This document shows positions 1 through 10,788 of a stretch of 64,000 nt of DNA, piece by piece; positions within the stretch are counted from its first letter, which is position 1, and each line of letters begins with the position of its first letter. The stretch is taken from NCBI RefSeq assembly GCF_007431345.1, contig NZ_CP041730.1, positions 4,898,001 through 4,962,000 of the forward strand. The letters run 5' to 3'. The notes under the pieces are model-generated. The model worked only from the letters and a program-made list of their open reading frames with translations, ran no database searches and was not told the origin of the DNA. This DNA is from Chitinimonas arctica. GTDB lineage: Bacteria; Pseudomonadota; Gammaproteobacteria; Burkholderiales; Chitinimonadaceae. The position numbers and the translations under genes were made by a program.

Positions 1-2436
1 AACCGCCAGCAGATCACGCAGAGCGCGGTGGAACCGACGCCGACCGGCGGCGGTTTCCTGGGCCGGGGCGTGGGCGTGGATACCATTACCCGTGTCTATA
101 ACGAATTCGTGGCCAGGCAGGTGCAGACCGCGCAGGCACAGGACGGCTATCTCACCAATCTGCAATCGCACCTGGCCGACCTGGACAATCTGCTGGCCGA
201 TCCTTCCGCCGGCTTTTCGCCCTCGCTGCAGGATTTCTTCACCGGTGTGCAGACGGTGGCCAACAATCCGCAGAACGTACCCGCCCGCCAGTCGCTGATC
301 GGGCTGGCCGAGTCGATGATCACCAAACTGAAGACGGTGAACGAGCGCATGGCGATCCTGCGCAAGGACGTCAATACCGAGATCACCGCCTCGGTGGGTA
401 GCATCAATGCCATCACCAACCAGATCGCCAATCTGAACGACCAGATCATCCTGGCCGCCGGTACGGCGGGCGGCAACCCACCCAATGACCTGCTCGACAA
501 GCGCGATCAGCTGGTGAAGGACCTGAATAAGTACGTCAAGTCCACCGTCATCAAGCAATCGGACGGCAGCTACAATATCTTTGTCGGTAACGGCCAGAAC
601 CTGGTGGTGGGCAATCAAGCCTTTACCCTGGGTGCGGTGCAGGCCAAGGACGATGCATCCCGTTTCGACGTGGCCTACCAGCAGTTCGGCAATACCGTGG
701 TGATTCCGTCGGAGCTGATTACCGGTGGTTCGCTGGGCGGTGTCCTGGAGTTCCGCAAGGACGTACTGGATGTAACCCAGAACTCGCTCGGGCGGGTAGG
801 GATTGCCTTGGCCCAGGTGGTGAATGACCAGCATCGGATGGGGCAGGACCTCAATGGCCAGTACGGCGGCAATTTCTTCCAGTTTCCGGTCGAGACCATC
901 AATGTCCAGCCGCGCGTGGGGGCCAACCAGGTCACCCTGTCGGCCCAGCTTACCTCCGCCCAGCCGTTTATCGAGAGCGATTTCAATGTGGCGCTCGACA
1001 ATACCGGCACCAACTACACCATCACCCGCTTGACCGATGGCCAGACCGCTTCGATCTCGCTGGCTTCCGGCCAGTTGACCAGTCCGACCGGTTTTGTCGC
1101 CTTTGGCGTGCGTTTCAAGCTGGAAACCAATCCCAATGTACTGCCGCCGACCGGTCCCAATCTGGTTGCCGGAGAAAATTTCGGTGTCAGCTTCCTGCCT
1201 GCCGCATCCAATGTGCTGGCCCACGCCGACAATACCGGCGACGCCGACTTGCAGGTTTCCATCGGCAGTTCGAACCAGCTGACCACCAGCGACTACGAAT
1301 TGATCTATGACGGTCCCGACTACCGGGTGGTGCGCAAGGAAGACGGCGCAACCTTCAATATCAATGCGGCGGCCTGGGGCAATCCGCCCGTGCAGGTGGA
1401 TGGCATGCTGTTCCGTATCAATAGCGGCACCATTCAGCCCGGTGATCGCTATACCGTGCAGCCAAGCCGAGACTTTGCCGACAATATGTCGGTGATGATC
1501 AAGGATACGGCCAAGATCGCGGCGGCGACGCCTATCCGCACTTCGTCCGATACCTTCAGCATCGTGACTTCGGCCAATGCCGCCAATACCGGCACCGGTG
1601 CGATTACCCGGGTTTCCGCTTCCATTGCGGCACAAGGGGGCTCGGCCGCCAAGCGCATCGAGATCGTCTTTACCGGTGCGGCCAGCTACGATATCCGCGA
1701 TTCGGTCAGCGGCACGGTGCTGGTTGCCAATCAGACCTATATCCCCGGTTCGAACATCAACTACAACGGCTGGAACGTACAGGTGAGCGGTGCGCCCAAT
1801 ACCGGCGACCGCTTTGTGGTGGACCCGCGCAAGAATGCCGGCAGCGCCACCATCAGCTCCGGCACGGTCAGTACGGTACCCATCAATATCAATCTGAAGG
1901 TGCCGGTCGCCGTCCGCTTCAACAGTCCGGCCACTACCTACGATCTGGTGGACCCAGCCACCGGGACGGTGCTGACCAATCCATCCACCGGCCTGCCCAT
2001 GAGCAACCAGGCTTATACCTCGGGCGCCAATATCACCTTCAACGGCTGGACCACCCAGGTCAGCGGCATTCCGGCCGGGGGCGATACCTTTGTCATCGAG
2101 TCCAATACCGGCGGCAAGGCCGATGCCCGCAATATGCTGGCGATCGGTTTGCTGCAGACCGCAAGCTCCATGGTAAACGGCACGACCAGTTTCCAGGGGG
2201 CCTACAGCAAGATGGTGGCGGACGTCGGCGTACGCAGCAACAAGGTCAATATCAACCAGGCCGCGCAGGCGCAGTTGCTGACGCAGGCCGAGACGAAGTT
2301 TTCGGAAAGCTCGGGCGTGAACCTGGATGAGGAAGCCTCGAACCTGCTGATATTCCAGCAGGCCTATCTGGCATCCAGCCGAGTGATTCAGATTGCCCAA
2401 AAGGCGTTTGAAGAAGTACTGAACATTGGCCGCTAA
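1..2436 (+). CDS. flgK: Flagellar hook-associated protein 1 (FlgK), 5' truncated by window edge
   Basis: FlgK forms the first junction ring between the flagellar hook and filament. The frame is open from base 1 (it begins NRQQITQSAVEPTPTGGG, typical of FlgK shortly after its N-terminal helix), so the true start lies outside the window. The C-terminus (NLLIFQQAYLASSRVIQIAQ) is the conserved rod/hook-family helix. At more than 811 residues it is longer than most FlgK proteins. The extra length is a beta-rich middle with at least two copies of a module ending in GW..QVSG.P..GD.F (about nt 1687-1830 and 1939-2110). flgL follows after 29 bases, so the two are probably cotranscribed. Confidence 0.97.
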   Translation, partial: NRQQITQSAVEPTPTGGGFLGRGVGVDTITRVYNEFVARQVQTAQAQDGYLTNLQSHLADLDNLLADPSAGFSPSLQDFFTGVQTVANNPQNVPARQSLIGLAESMITKLKTVNERMAILRKDVNTEITASVGSINAITNQIANLNDQIILAAGTAGGNPPNDLLDKRDQLVKDLNKYVKSTVIKQSDGSYNIFVGNGQNLVVGNQAFTLGAVQAKDDASRFDVAYQQFGNTVVIPSELITGGSLGGVLEFRKDVLDVTQNSLGRVGIALAQVVNDQHRMGQDLNGQYGGNFFQFPVETINVQPRVGANQVTLSAQLTSAQPFIESDFNVALDNTGTNYTITRLTDGQTASISLASGQLTSPTGFVAFGVRFKLETNPNVLPPTGPNLVAGENFGVSFLPAASNVLAHADNTGDADLQVSIGSSNQLTTSDYELIYDGPDYRVVRKEDGATFNINAAAWGNPPVQVDGMLFRINSGTIQPGDRYTVQPSRDFADNMSVMIKDTAKIAAATPIRTSSDTFSIVTSANAANTGTGAITRVSASIAAQGGSAAKRIEIVFTGAASYDIRDSVSGTVLVANQTYIPGSNINYNGWNVQVSGAPNTGDRFVVDPRKNAGSATISSGTVSTVPININLKVPVAVRFNSPATTYDLVDPATGTVLTNPSTGLPMSNQAYTSGANITFNGWTTQVSGIPAGGDTFVIESNTGGKADARNMLAIGLLQTASSMVNGTTSFQGAYSKMVADVGVRSNKVNINQAAQAQLLTQAETKFSESSGVNLDEEASNLLIFQQAYLASSRVIQIAQKAFEEVLNIGR

Positions 2437-2465
2437 GCGGCGGAAGTATTGCGGGAGTAGTGATC

Positions 2466-4118
2466 ATGCGTGTCGCGACCAGTACCATTTTCAACCTCGG
2501 CGTGTTCAATATGAACAACCGTTCGGTCGACCTTTTCAAGCTGCAGAATCAGCTGTCCACCGGCCGGTCCATTCTTACGCCTTCGGACGACCCGGTTGCT
2601 TCGGCCCGCGCGCTCGATCTGACCCAGGCGACCCGGCTCAATGGCCAGTACATCGATAACGTCAAGTATGCCAACGATACCCTGGCGCTGACCGAGAACA
2701 ATTTGCAGCAGACCGTGGAAACGATTCAGGATATTCAGCAACTGGCGGTGCAGTCCGGCAATCCGGCGCTGACCAATAGCGAAAAACGCATCATCGAGGC
2801 GGATATCCGCGGCAAATATCAGTCCTTGCTGGGCTTGGCCAACACCACGGACGGCAATGGCATGTATCTGTTTTCAGGATTCAAGGGTGATACCAAGCCG
2901 TTCAACGAGAAGGCCTTCGGCGATGTCAGCTACGACGGCGACCAAGGTCAGCGCGCGGTGCAGATTTCGCCTTCCAGGCAGATTCCGGTGTCGAATTCCG
3001 GTGCGGATGTATTTGTGAAGATCAGGAACGGTAACGGCACCTTCGCGACATCGTTGGGTAAGCCGGATCTGCCGCGCACCATCAATGTGGGCGATAGCGG
3101 CCCCATCCAGTTTTCTCGCGATCCGGCCGGCGGCTTTGTACAGTCCGACTATCGCGTGGATTGGGATGCCGGTACCGGTAATTACACGATCACGCGCGCC
3201 AATGGGGGCGGGGCGGTGGTGTTCTCGCACGCAGCCTTGTTGGCCGGCGCCAACGCTTTCGGCATGCGGATCCAGGCCCAGGGTCTACCGCCCGGCACGG
3301 CGACCGCCAGCATCAGCTTCGATGCCACCCTCAGCAATAACCGGGGTACCTCGGTGGTGAGCCCCGGCGTCGTCACCGATCCGGTCAAATGGGCGGCCGC
3401 CAACAGCAATAATGAGCGCTATCGCGTGCAGTTCCATTCCGTGGTGAACCCGACCGACCCGACCACCAATCTGACCAAGTACGACATCATCGACAACGAT
3501 ACCGCCTCGGCCAATTACAATCGCTCGTTGATAGACGGCTACAACTACACCACCGATGTACCGGCAGGCGGCCGCACGGATACGGCCGGCAACCCCAATT
3601 CCTTCCCCCGTACCTATACCTCGGGCACCGATATTGTCTTCGGCCAGCAAATCGGCGAAGTTGCCGCGCTTTACCCGGGCTGGGATTTTGGCGGCAAGCT
3701 GAGCGTGGACGGTACGCCAAAGGATGGCGACAGCTTCAGTCTGGAGCCCAGCAAGGATCACGATCTTTTCAGCACGATCGGAGATTTTTCGGCGGCGCTG
3801 ACCGGCTATGCCAATAACGAGGTGTCGGGCGCGATCTTCCAGAATCAGCTCAATACCACCTTATCGAACCTGGACAATGCCTTGAGCCGCATTCTGTCCG
3901 TACAGGCAGGATTGGGTTCGCGGCAGAAGGAAGGGGAGTCGGTGCAAAACACCAATGAAGATTTGAACGTGCAGTACAAATCGACCATCTCCAAGCTGAC
4001 GGATCTGGATTACGCGCAGGCCATCAGTGACTTTACCCAGACGCAGACCTATCTGGACGCAGCTCGGAAGTCATTTTCATCGGTGCAGAATCTGTCGCTG
4101 TTCCAGTACATCAGCTAG
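2466..4118 (+). CDS. flgL: Flagellar hook-associated protein 3 (FlgL)
   Basis: FlgL is the second hook-filament junction protein, exported by the flagellar type III system. The start is the ATG giving MRVATSTIFNLG, the usual FlgL N-terminus; a GTG two codons upstream is in frame but less typical. The N- and C-terminal flagellin-like helices are present (VSTGRSILTPSDDPVA-type segment; C-terminal LDYAQAISDFTQTQTYL). The 550-residue length is well above enterobacterial FlgL (about 317) because of an inserted beta-rich region that contains the same YTSG.DI.F...GW..G...GD.F..EP module seen in the FlgK middle domain. It lies directly downstream of flgK. Confidence 0.96.
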   Translation: MRVATSTIFNLGVFNMNNRSVDLFKLQNQLSTGRSILTPSDDPVASARALDLTQATRLNGQYIDNVKYANDTLALTENNLQQTVETIQDIQQLAVQSGNPALTNSEKRIIEADIRGKYQSLLGLANTTDGNGMYLFSGFKGDTKPFNEKAFGDVSYDGDQGQRAVQISPSRQIPVSNSGADVFVKIRNGNGTFATSLGKPDLPRTINVGDSGPIQFSRDPAGGFVQSDYRVDWDAGTGNYTITRANGGGAVVFSHAALLAGANAFGMRIQAQGLPPGTATASISFDATLSNNRGTSVVSPGVVTDPVKWAAANSNNERYRVQFHSVVNPTDPTTNLTKYDIIDNDTASANYNRSLIDGYNYTTDVPAGGRTDTAGNPNSFPRTYTSGTDIVFGQQIGEVAALYPGWDFGGKLSVDGTPKDGDSFSLEPSKDHDLFSTIGDFSAALTGYANNEVSGAIFQNQLNTTLSNLDNALSRILSVQAGLGSRQKEGESVQNTNEDLNVQYKSTISKLTDLDYAQAISDFTQTQTYLDAARKSFSSVQNLSLFQYIS

Positions 4119-4134
4119 GCAAGCGCCGAGCAAG

Positions 4135-4156
4135 CCACCCGGCCAGCGTCGGGTGG
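4135..4156 (+). terminator. Hairpin downstream of flgL, possible terminator
   Basis: A perfect 7-bp stem (CCACCCG / CGGGTGG) with an 8-nt loop lies 17 bases after the flgL stop. It is not followed by a clear U tract; a second weak GCCT/AGGC stem with TTT follows at about 4160-4176. It may be a weak or Rho-assisted terminator. Confidence 0.3.
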
Positions 4157-4231
4157 TGCCTGCCTGGCGAGGCTTTAACGCGCCATAACCCTTGGTCGGC
4201 TGGGCGCTGCTACCCTTTGCATCCGCCCTCG

Positions 4232-4978
4232 CTATTTTTCGATGCGCAGGAATTCCAACAGCCCTTTGCCCGGCACCTGCGAGCCAGGGCGCGCGACATC
4301 AAATGACGTCCTGACCACGCCGAACATGTAGGCATACCAGTAGGTGGACTTGCTGACTTGATTGGTAGCAAGATTGGTTCGAGTGATTTCGAATTTGCAG
4401 GTGTCCGGTTGGGTATCGTCCGGCAGCCTGATCGACTCGTTGCCCAGGTAGGTAACCTTGGTTTGCAAATCGAAGCTGCTGGCCTGGGAGGGGGGCGCGA
4501 CGGATTTGCGTGTCACCTTGGTTTGCGTGCTGAGGGATTCACCGATCTTGCTTGGGTAGTGCTCGAGCATGGAGGGTTTGGGGCTGTAGCTGATATCCCA
4601 TTTCTTATCTTTACCATTGAACTCCTCGTCGGCCATTTGCCAGTACTGTGAATCGTCTTGCCTATCCAGGAAGAAGCTCTTGGTAACGTTGCCATTGGGG
4701 TAGGTTTCGTTGTTTCCCGTTATGCGTACCGTGGCAATGTAATTATGAAAGAACTCAAGATTCCAGCGCGTGAATTGATCGGCCTGTTTCTCGCCATCGA
4801 TCGTATAACGCATAACACGCTTGTCGCTGTCCGTCATGGAATAGAACATGCATTTGCTGCGGAGCTGATTATCGTCCGTGGCGGGCAAAGGCGTGTCGGC
4901 ATGGGCAGTCACGCCGTATAGGGATAAACATGCGGTAATAAAGGTGCTGGCGGAAATCGCGGCTGGGTTGAATTTCAT
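4232..4978 (-). CDS. Secreted protein of unknown function, paralogue A of a tandem trio
   Basis: The 248-residue product has a Sec signal peptide (hydrophobic segment to about residue 27, AHA cleavage-like motif). I do not recognise a named family. It shares with the next two minus-strand genes an early Cys (KCMFYS), a later TCKFE and an aromatic YWYAY..GVV segment; the Cys pair could form a disulfide in the periplasm or outside the cell. The ATG is preceded by AGAGGA at good spacing. It is the most downstream of the three same-strand paralogues and its body is less GC-rich than neighbouring genes. Confidence 0.8.
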   Translation of the reverse strand: MKFNPAAISASTFITACLSLYGVTAHADTPLPATDDNQLRSKCMFYSMTDSDKRVMRYTIDGEKQADQFTRWNLEFFHNYIATVRITGNNETYPNGNVTKSFFLDRQDDSQYWQMADEEFNGKDKKWDISYSPKPSMLEHYPSKIGESLSTQTKVTRKSVAPPSQASSFDLQTKVTYLGNESIRLPDDTQPDTCKFEITRTNLATNQVSKSTYWYAYMFGVVRTSFDVARPGSQVPGKGLLEFLRIEK

Positions 4979-5245
4979 GTAAATCCTCTGGGAAGTTGAG
5001 CGGAATCAGGCCGGGATTAGGATATTTCGTAGTGGGCATACGGTAGACGTGGCTGTCAGGCGGTAGGCATTGCAGCGGGCGTGCAATACACTGCCTATCC
5101 AGTTGCGTCAACGCGCAGGTCTATTTGAAGCTAGTTGCCACATTAGAGCTTTTGGGTTTTTATAATTACTTTGGGGAGCTGGAAAGCGGCTGAATTTACT
5201 GGCTGCATCAAGCCACTTCCCTGTCTTGTAGAAAGGCTTGCCGCC

Positions 5246-6025
5246 TTATTTTTTTCCAGTCTTGCGGGCGGACGAAAGTTCCCGCATATCGTGCGTGAAG
5301 CTAATTTCAGTGATTGTTTCTTCGGACGGAAATACTTCCGAACGTATGCGGGACGCTACCAAGCCAAGTTTAGGCGCATACCAACTGATTTTATCTATTC
5401 GTGTATGTGGCCTGTTGGTGTATTCCAATATCCGGAATTTACAGGCGGTAATGGGGCCAATTTCCGGTAGGGTGAGTTGCTCTTCGCCCAAGTAAATTGT
5501 CTTGCTGGTAAGGTGGATATAGCTGACTTTGGGCGGGGAGTCGGTCATATCGGATTTGACCTGGTTGATGCCCGTGACGTAGGGCTGGTCAGGTTTTGTA
5601 GGGAACTTCTCGATGTAATAGGGGCGGTACAGAATTTCCTCATTCACGACACCCTTCGTGAAGTGCTCTTCCGCCAAATGCCAGAATTGGGCCTCATCGG
5701 TGGTGTTGAAGTAGTGCCTGGAAATGATTTGCGCGACCGGCGATTCATCGGACGGTGCGGATGTGATGGTAAGTGCCATCACCGGCCTGCCATTCGATTG
5801 CGTGAGTTCCCAACTCCAGATCTGTTCGGTGATGATATTGTTGACGGTTTGGCGCATAAGGAACTTGTCGCCATTGCTGGGTGTATAGATGCAGTTGTTT
5901 CGTACTGAATGCAGGGAAGGGGGCGGAAGTTGCGTATCGCTGCCGGGATATCCGCGAATTGGCGAAATGGCTAAACAGATCGCGATGCCCTTGCCGAGAA
6001 GGCGGGCGGATAGGGTGGTGTTCAT
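5246..6025 (-). CDS. Secreted protein of unknown function, paralogue B of a tandem trio
   Basis: The 259-residue product starts at the ATG giving MNTTLSARLLGKG, chosen because GGAGGA lies just upstream; an upstream ATG 13 codons earlier lacks this. The N-terminus looks like a signal peptide (KGIAICLAISPI). Shared family features are NCIYTPSNGD near the mature N-terminus, ACKFRI in the C-terminal third and SWYAPKLGLVAS. The NCIYTP and WYAP blocks match paralogue C (DCTYTP, AWHAPGVGLV) more closely than paralogue A. The C-terminus is basic (ARKTGKK). The gene is A/T-richer than the surrounding housekeeping genes. Function unknown. Confidence 0.78.
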   Translation of the reverse strand: MNTTLSARLLGKGIAICLAISPIRGYPGSDTQLPPPSLHSVRNNCIYTPSNGDKFLMRQTVNNIITEQIWSWELTQSNGRPVMALTITSAPSDESPVAQIISRHYFNTTDEAQFWHLAEEHFTKGVVNEEILYRPYYIEKFPTKPDQPYVTGINQVKSDMTDSPPKVSYIHLTSKTIYLGEEQLTLPEIGPITACKFRILEYTNRPHTRIDKISWYAPKLGLVASRIRSEVFPSEETITEISFTHDMRELSSARKTGKK

Positions 6026-6168
6026 GACATTCCTCCATCGAAAATAATCATTGACCATGATCATTGATGAATAGCCATGAAGAACGTGAGTGGGGTCGGC
6101 TGTCGGTTTTGAACTAGCGTTTTCGAAAATGAATCGAGACGCCGCCGTTCGAGGAAGGCGGCGCGATA

Positions 6169-6195
6169 AATGGGCCCGGTATGGCCGGGCCCATT
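6169..6195 (-). terminator. Intrinsic terminator of the PT-linker lipoprotein gene
   Basis: A perfect 11-bp GC-rich stem (AATGGGCCCGG / CCGGGCCCATT) with a 5-nt loop starts 5 bases beyond the stop codon on the minus strand and is followed by TTATC. It probably ends transcription of the lipoprotein gene before paralogue B. Confidence 0.6.
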
Positions 6196-6200
6196 CACCT

Positions 6201-7769
<1,569 letters not shown>

Positions 7770-8114
7770 CTCGATATTCTCCGATACGAGCAAGTAGGCA
7801 GCCGCAAATTCGTCAGCAAGCGGTAACCGGGCGACAGCTTTGTGGCCAGTGCGCTGCCCGTCCATTCGGACCGGTCAACCAGACCAAGTTAGACCATGCG
7901 ATTTCCATGGGGCAATACCGCTTGGCGTACGGATCCAGGCTGAGTGGATAGACAAGATAGGCGTCCTCACGCCGTGGCATTAGTGCCAGGAATAAAGCAC
8001 GCGCCAAGCCAGTCGGCATACACCAAACTCTGCATATAAATGCTAATATCATATATCTAGAGGGCCGCAAGCTTGCGGTGTGTGGTCCTGGGCTATCAAT
8101 CCGAGAAGATCAGC
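7770..8114. other. Intergenic region between divergent genes
   Basis: No convincing gene. The only distinctive part is an A/T-rich stretch at about 8034-8062 (TATAAATGCTAATATCATAT), a likely promoter zone for the DUF6402-like gene. The left end must hold the promoter and GGAG ribosome site of the lipoprotein gene. Confidence 0.5.
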
Positions 8115-8978
8115 ATGGCGACAGCACGTTTGAGCAAGGAACTCGATCCGCGGAGGGCGATTTTGCCGCCGGCCAAACGTGTCTTTCGGCTCGACGATAT
8201 TCCTGGCGTCATGGAGGACTGCCTATCCTGGCCGGTTGCCGCCAGCTTGCTGCGTCGCTGGTTCTCGCAGCCAGCGTGGACCATGTCGGCCGATCTGAAA
8301 ACCGGCCGCGGCATGCCCACTCAGCTCGATGCCGCCCAGGTGGACGAGGATACGGTCAGGATGGACTGGCTCCTGCGGTACGAGCGTGTGCAACAGGCCT
8401 GCTCAGCCTTGCTCGCCGCCTGGCATACCCCGGTGGGCCTGAAGCGACTGCGCGAGCAGATCAGGGCGCAAGGTCCGCAACATGCCAAAGGTACTTGGCT
8501 ATTCGGCGATCTATCGCTGTCCGCCCGGCAGTTGGACGCTACTTGCCAAGTCAATGCCAGGGCATTCGGCGGTATGTCGGACCCATTCGACGAGTGCTAT
8601 GGCGCCATCGGCAGAGGCATGCTGCGATTGGCGGTATCCGGTGTGGTGCAAGCGCAGGGGAATCTGCTCAAGATCACCGTTTTTGAAGTCGGGGTATATC
8701 TACGCGATAGCTATGACTTCAGCGAAGACGGTTGTGATTGGTTAAGCCAGACGCTGGGCTGTTGGGGACATGACGGCCTGGAAAAACGTGACGCCCATCG
8801 GCGGAGAATCGAAATCGACGCGCAATGCGCCGGGGAAGAAGCGGAAGACCTTAAATACGAGGTGCATAACGAAGACTTCCGCCGTTATCGGCTGAAGCAT
8901 GCGTTGGGCGGCGATTTCCTGGTATTTTCCGATGTCCATCGGGTCAGGTTGAGTCACCCGCAGACTTTCGTGCTGTAA
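8115..8978 (+). CDS. DUF6402-like protein
   Basis: The 287-residue protein has no signal peptide or membrane segment. The segments RMDWLLRYERVQQ and, near the C-terminal half, YGAIGRGMLRLAVSGVV followed by VGVYLRDSYDFSEDG and SQTLGCWG resemble the DUF6402 family, common in Burkholderia-like genomes and often in accessory regions. The family has no established function that I know. The ATG start (MATARLSKELD) was chosen over a TTG 14 codons upstream; GAGAAG lies before it. It converges with the TetR gene, 10 bases away. Confidence 0.65.
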   Translation: MATARLSKELDPRRAILPPAKRVFRLDDIPGVMEDCLSWPVAASLLRRWFSQPAWTMSADLKTGRGMPTQLDAAQVDEDTVRMDWLLRYERVQQACSALLAAWHTPVGLKRLREQIRAQGPQHAKGTWLFGDLSLSARQLDATCQVNARAFGGMSDPFDECYGAIGRGMLRLAVSGVVQAQGNLLKITVFEVGVYLRDSYDFSEDGCDWLSQTLGCWGHDGLEKRDAHRRRIEIDAQCAGEEAEDLKYEVHNEDFRRYRLKHALGGDFLVFSDVHRVRLSHPQTFVL

Positions 8979-8988
8979 GCGGCGGGAT

Positions 8989-9630
8989 TTAGCTGACGCC
9001 CTGCAAGCGGCCCTCTCCTGCATCCTTACCGTAGTACGCCAGGAACATATCCACCGCGGAAGCGACAGCCGCCTCTTGCTGTTGTGCATCCAGGCGCGGC
9101 TGCCCCATGGTGAGCTGCGGCCAAAACGCGAATGATTTGAGCAGGCCCTGCAATTGATTGGCGGCAAAGGCCGGATCGAGCGGTTTCAAGCGACCATCCT
9201 GCAAAGCCGCGCGTATCCATGCCGCGATACCTTCCTCACGTTCCCGCAACTTGGCCACCAACTCCTGCGCCAAGGCAGGAGAACGGAGGGTTTCGGTGAT
9301 TGCCACCCTGGCCAGGTCCAGGAAATGGGCGTCATCCAATAAGCGCATTTTCTGCCACATCAAATCCAGCAATTGTTCGCGCAAGGCACGGTCGGAGCGA
9401 TAAGCCAGTTCGATCTGGGCGGCGCTGTGTTGCCACAACTGCAGCAGGATTTCCGCGAACAGCGTGTCCTTGCTTGGGAAGTGGTTATAGACAGTGCGCT
9501 TCGATACATCCGCACTGGCGGCGATCCTATCCATGCTGGTGGCTTCGAAACCTCGGGCGCGGAATTCGGCCATGGCGGCGACAAGGATGGCTTCGCGCTT
9601 ACGGTCGGTCAGGCGTTGTATGGGGTGCAT
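8989..9630 (-). CDS. TetR-family transcriptional regulator
   Basis: The 213-residue protein has a canonical N-terminal TetR helix-turn-helix (REAILVAAMAEFRARGFEAT ... SVDKRTVYNHFPSK-type segment at about residues 12-55) and a C-terminal domain resembling the AefR-like TetR_C group (PLDPAFAANQLQGLLKSF). It is divergent from the metallo-beta-lactamase-fold gene, and two similar palindromes lie in the 129-bp gap. I infer autorepression and control of the neighbour. No clear Shine-Dalgarno precedes the ATG. Ligand unknown. Confidence 0.93.
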   Translation of the reverse strand: MHPIQRLTDRKREAILVAAMAEFRARGFEATSMDRIAASADVSKRTVYNHFPSKDTLFAEILLQLWQHSAAQIELAYRSDRALREQLLDLMWQKMRLLDDAHFLDLARVAITETLRSPALAQELVAKLREREEGIAAWIRAALQDGRLKPLDPAFAANQLQGLLKSFAFWPQLTMGQPRLDAQQQEAAVASAVDMFLAYYGKDAGEGRLQGVS

Positions 9631-9660
9631 AAGAGGGAACTGTTTGGATATCCGACTATC

Positions 9661-9678
9661 TTACACTCAACAGTTTAC
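9661..9678. promoter_or_regulatory. Candidate TetR operator, box 1 (imperfect)
   Basis: TTACACTCAACAGTTTAC is an imperfect inverted repeat (ACACT-N4-AGTTT) 31 bases upstream of the TetR start codon. It resembles box 2 (ACACT-N4-AGTGT). Paired boxes of this form between a tetR gene and its divergent target are typical TetR-family operators. Confidence 0.5.
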
Positions 9679-9695
9679 TTTTGCGCGACTGGAAA

Positions 9696-9713
9696 CTACA
9701 CTGGTAAGTGTAA
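9696..9713. promoter_or_regulatory. Candidate TetR operator, box 2 (perfect core)
   Basis: CTACACTGGTAAGTGTAA contains a perfect ACACT-GGTA-AGTGT inverted repeat, 35 bp (about 3.3 helical turns) from box 1 and 46 bases before the hydrolase start codon. Likely operator for the adjacent TetR protein. Confidence 0.55.
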
Positions 9714-9759
9714 TTTCTGTCGCGCCATCGCCCACCAGATCAGCGGAGTTTCCGTCACC

Positions 9760-10788
9760 ATGCCCCATCAGTCGCTCAGCGCCGCCCGCGCTTCCAACTA
9801 CGCCCACTCGCCGCAGTGGCATGGCGACAAGTTCCATAACACCGCGCCACGGGCGCAGCCGGGCTTCTTCAAGTTGCTGGCGATCAGCTGGCGCCTGCTG
9901 TTCGGCAAACCGGCCGCTTCCACGCCGGCCAAGCCGGTACCCGTTGAGGCTTTGACGCGGGCACAGTTGCTGGCGGCGCCGGACCAGACCTTGTTCCGGC
10001 TGGGCCATTCCACGGTACTGATGAAACTACGCGGCGAATTCTGGCTGACCGATCCGGTATTTTCCCGGCGGGCGTCGCCTTTGCAATGGTTGGGACCCAA
10101 GCGGTTTCACCAGCCTCCCATCGCCATCGAGGATTTGCCGCCGATCAAGGGGGTGATTCTTTCGCATGACCATTACGACCATTTGGATCGTGCCGCGGTC
10201 CTGCAATTACAAGATAAGGTCGAGCACTTCCTGACGCCGCTGGGCGTGGGCGACACCCTGCTCAAATGGGGCGTGCCGGCGGGCAAGATAAGGCAATTGG
10301 ACTGGTGGGAATCGACCACCGTTGCGGGTGTGCGCTTTGTCGCGACGCCCTCGCAGCACTTCTCCGGCCGTGGACTGGCCGATGGCGACAGCACGCTGTG
10401 GGCATCCTGGTCCATTCTGCAGGATGGATTCCGGGTATTTTTCAGCGGTGATTCCGGCTATTTCGCCGGCTTCAAGGAAATCGGCGACAAGTATGGCCCC
10501 TTCGATCTCACGCTGATGGAGACCGGGGCGTACGACCAGGACTGGCCGGACATCCATATGCAACCTGAGCAAACCCTGCAGGCGCACCTGGACCTGCGCG
10601 GCAAGCAATTGATGCCCATCCACAATGGCACCTTCGACCTGGCTTTGCATGCCTGGCACGAGCCTTTCGACCGAATCGTGGCGCTGGCCGAAAGCCATGG
10701 CGTAAAGATCAGTACGCCCCGCATGGGAGAGGCGCTGGATATGGCCGTGCCGGCGCGCGGCGAGTCATGGTGGTTACAGGTGGACTAG
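9760..10788 (+). CDS. MBL-fold hydrolase (UlaG / NAPE-PLD-like)
   Basis: The 342-residue protein has the metal-binding motif SHDHYDHLD at about residues 130-138, a downstream FSGDSGYF (metal-bridging Asp) and a later PIHNGTF (metal His). This arrangement and the FRLGHSTVLMKLRGEFWLTDPVF segment place it in the Lactamase_B_2 group related to UlaG and N-acyl-phosphatidylethanolamine phospholipase D. The substrate cannot be read from sequence. The start MPHQSLSAARAS has GGAG upstream; the open frame extends further but into the TetR gene. Its divergent position to TetR suggests inducible expression. Confidence 0.88.
   Translation: MPHQSLSAARASNYAHSPQWHGDKFHNTAPRAQPGFFKLLAISWRLLFGKPAASTPAKPVPVEALTRAQLLAAPDQTLFRLGHSTVLMKLRGEFWLTDPVFSRRASPLQWLGPKRFHQPPIAIEDLPPIKGVILSHDHYDHLDRAAVLQLQDKVEHFLTPLGVGDTLLKWGVPAGKIRQLDWWESTTVAGVRFVATPSQHFSGRGLADGDSTLWASWSILQDGFRVFFSGDSGYFAGFKEIGDKYGPFDLTLMETGAYDQDWPDIHMQPEQTLQAHLDLRGKQLMPIHNGTFDLALHAWHEPFDRIVALAESHGVKISTPRMGEALDMAVPARGESWWLQVD

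Noticed and set aside
8071..8114. TTG start extending the DUF6402-like protein by 14 residues
   Set aside because: No ribosome site and an A/T-rich promoter-like stretch just upstream; ATG at 8115 preferred.
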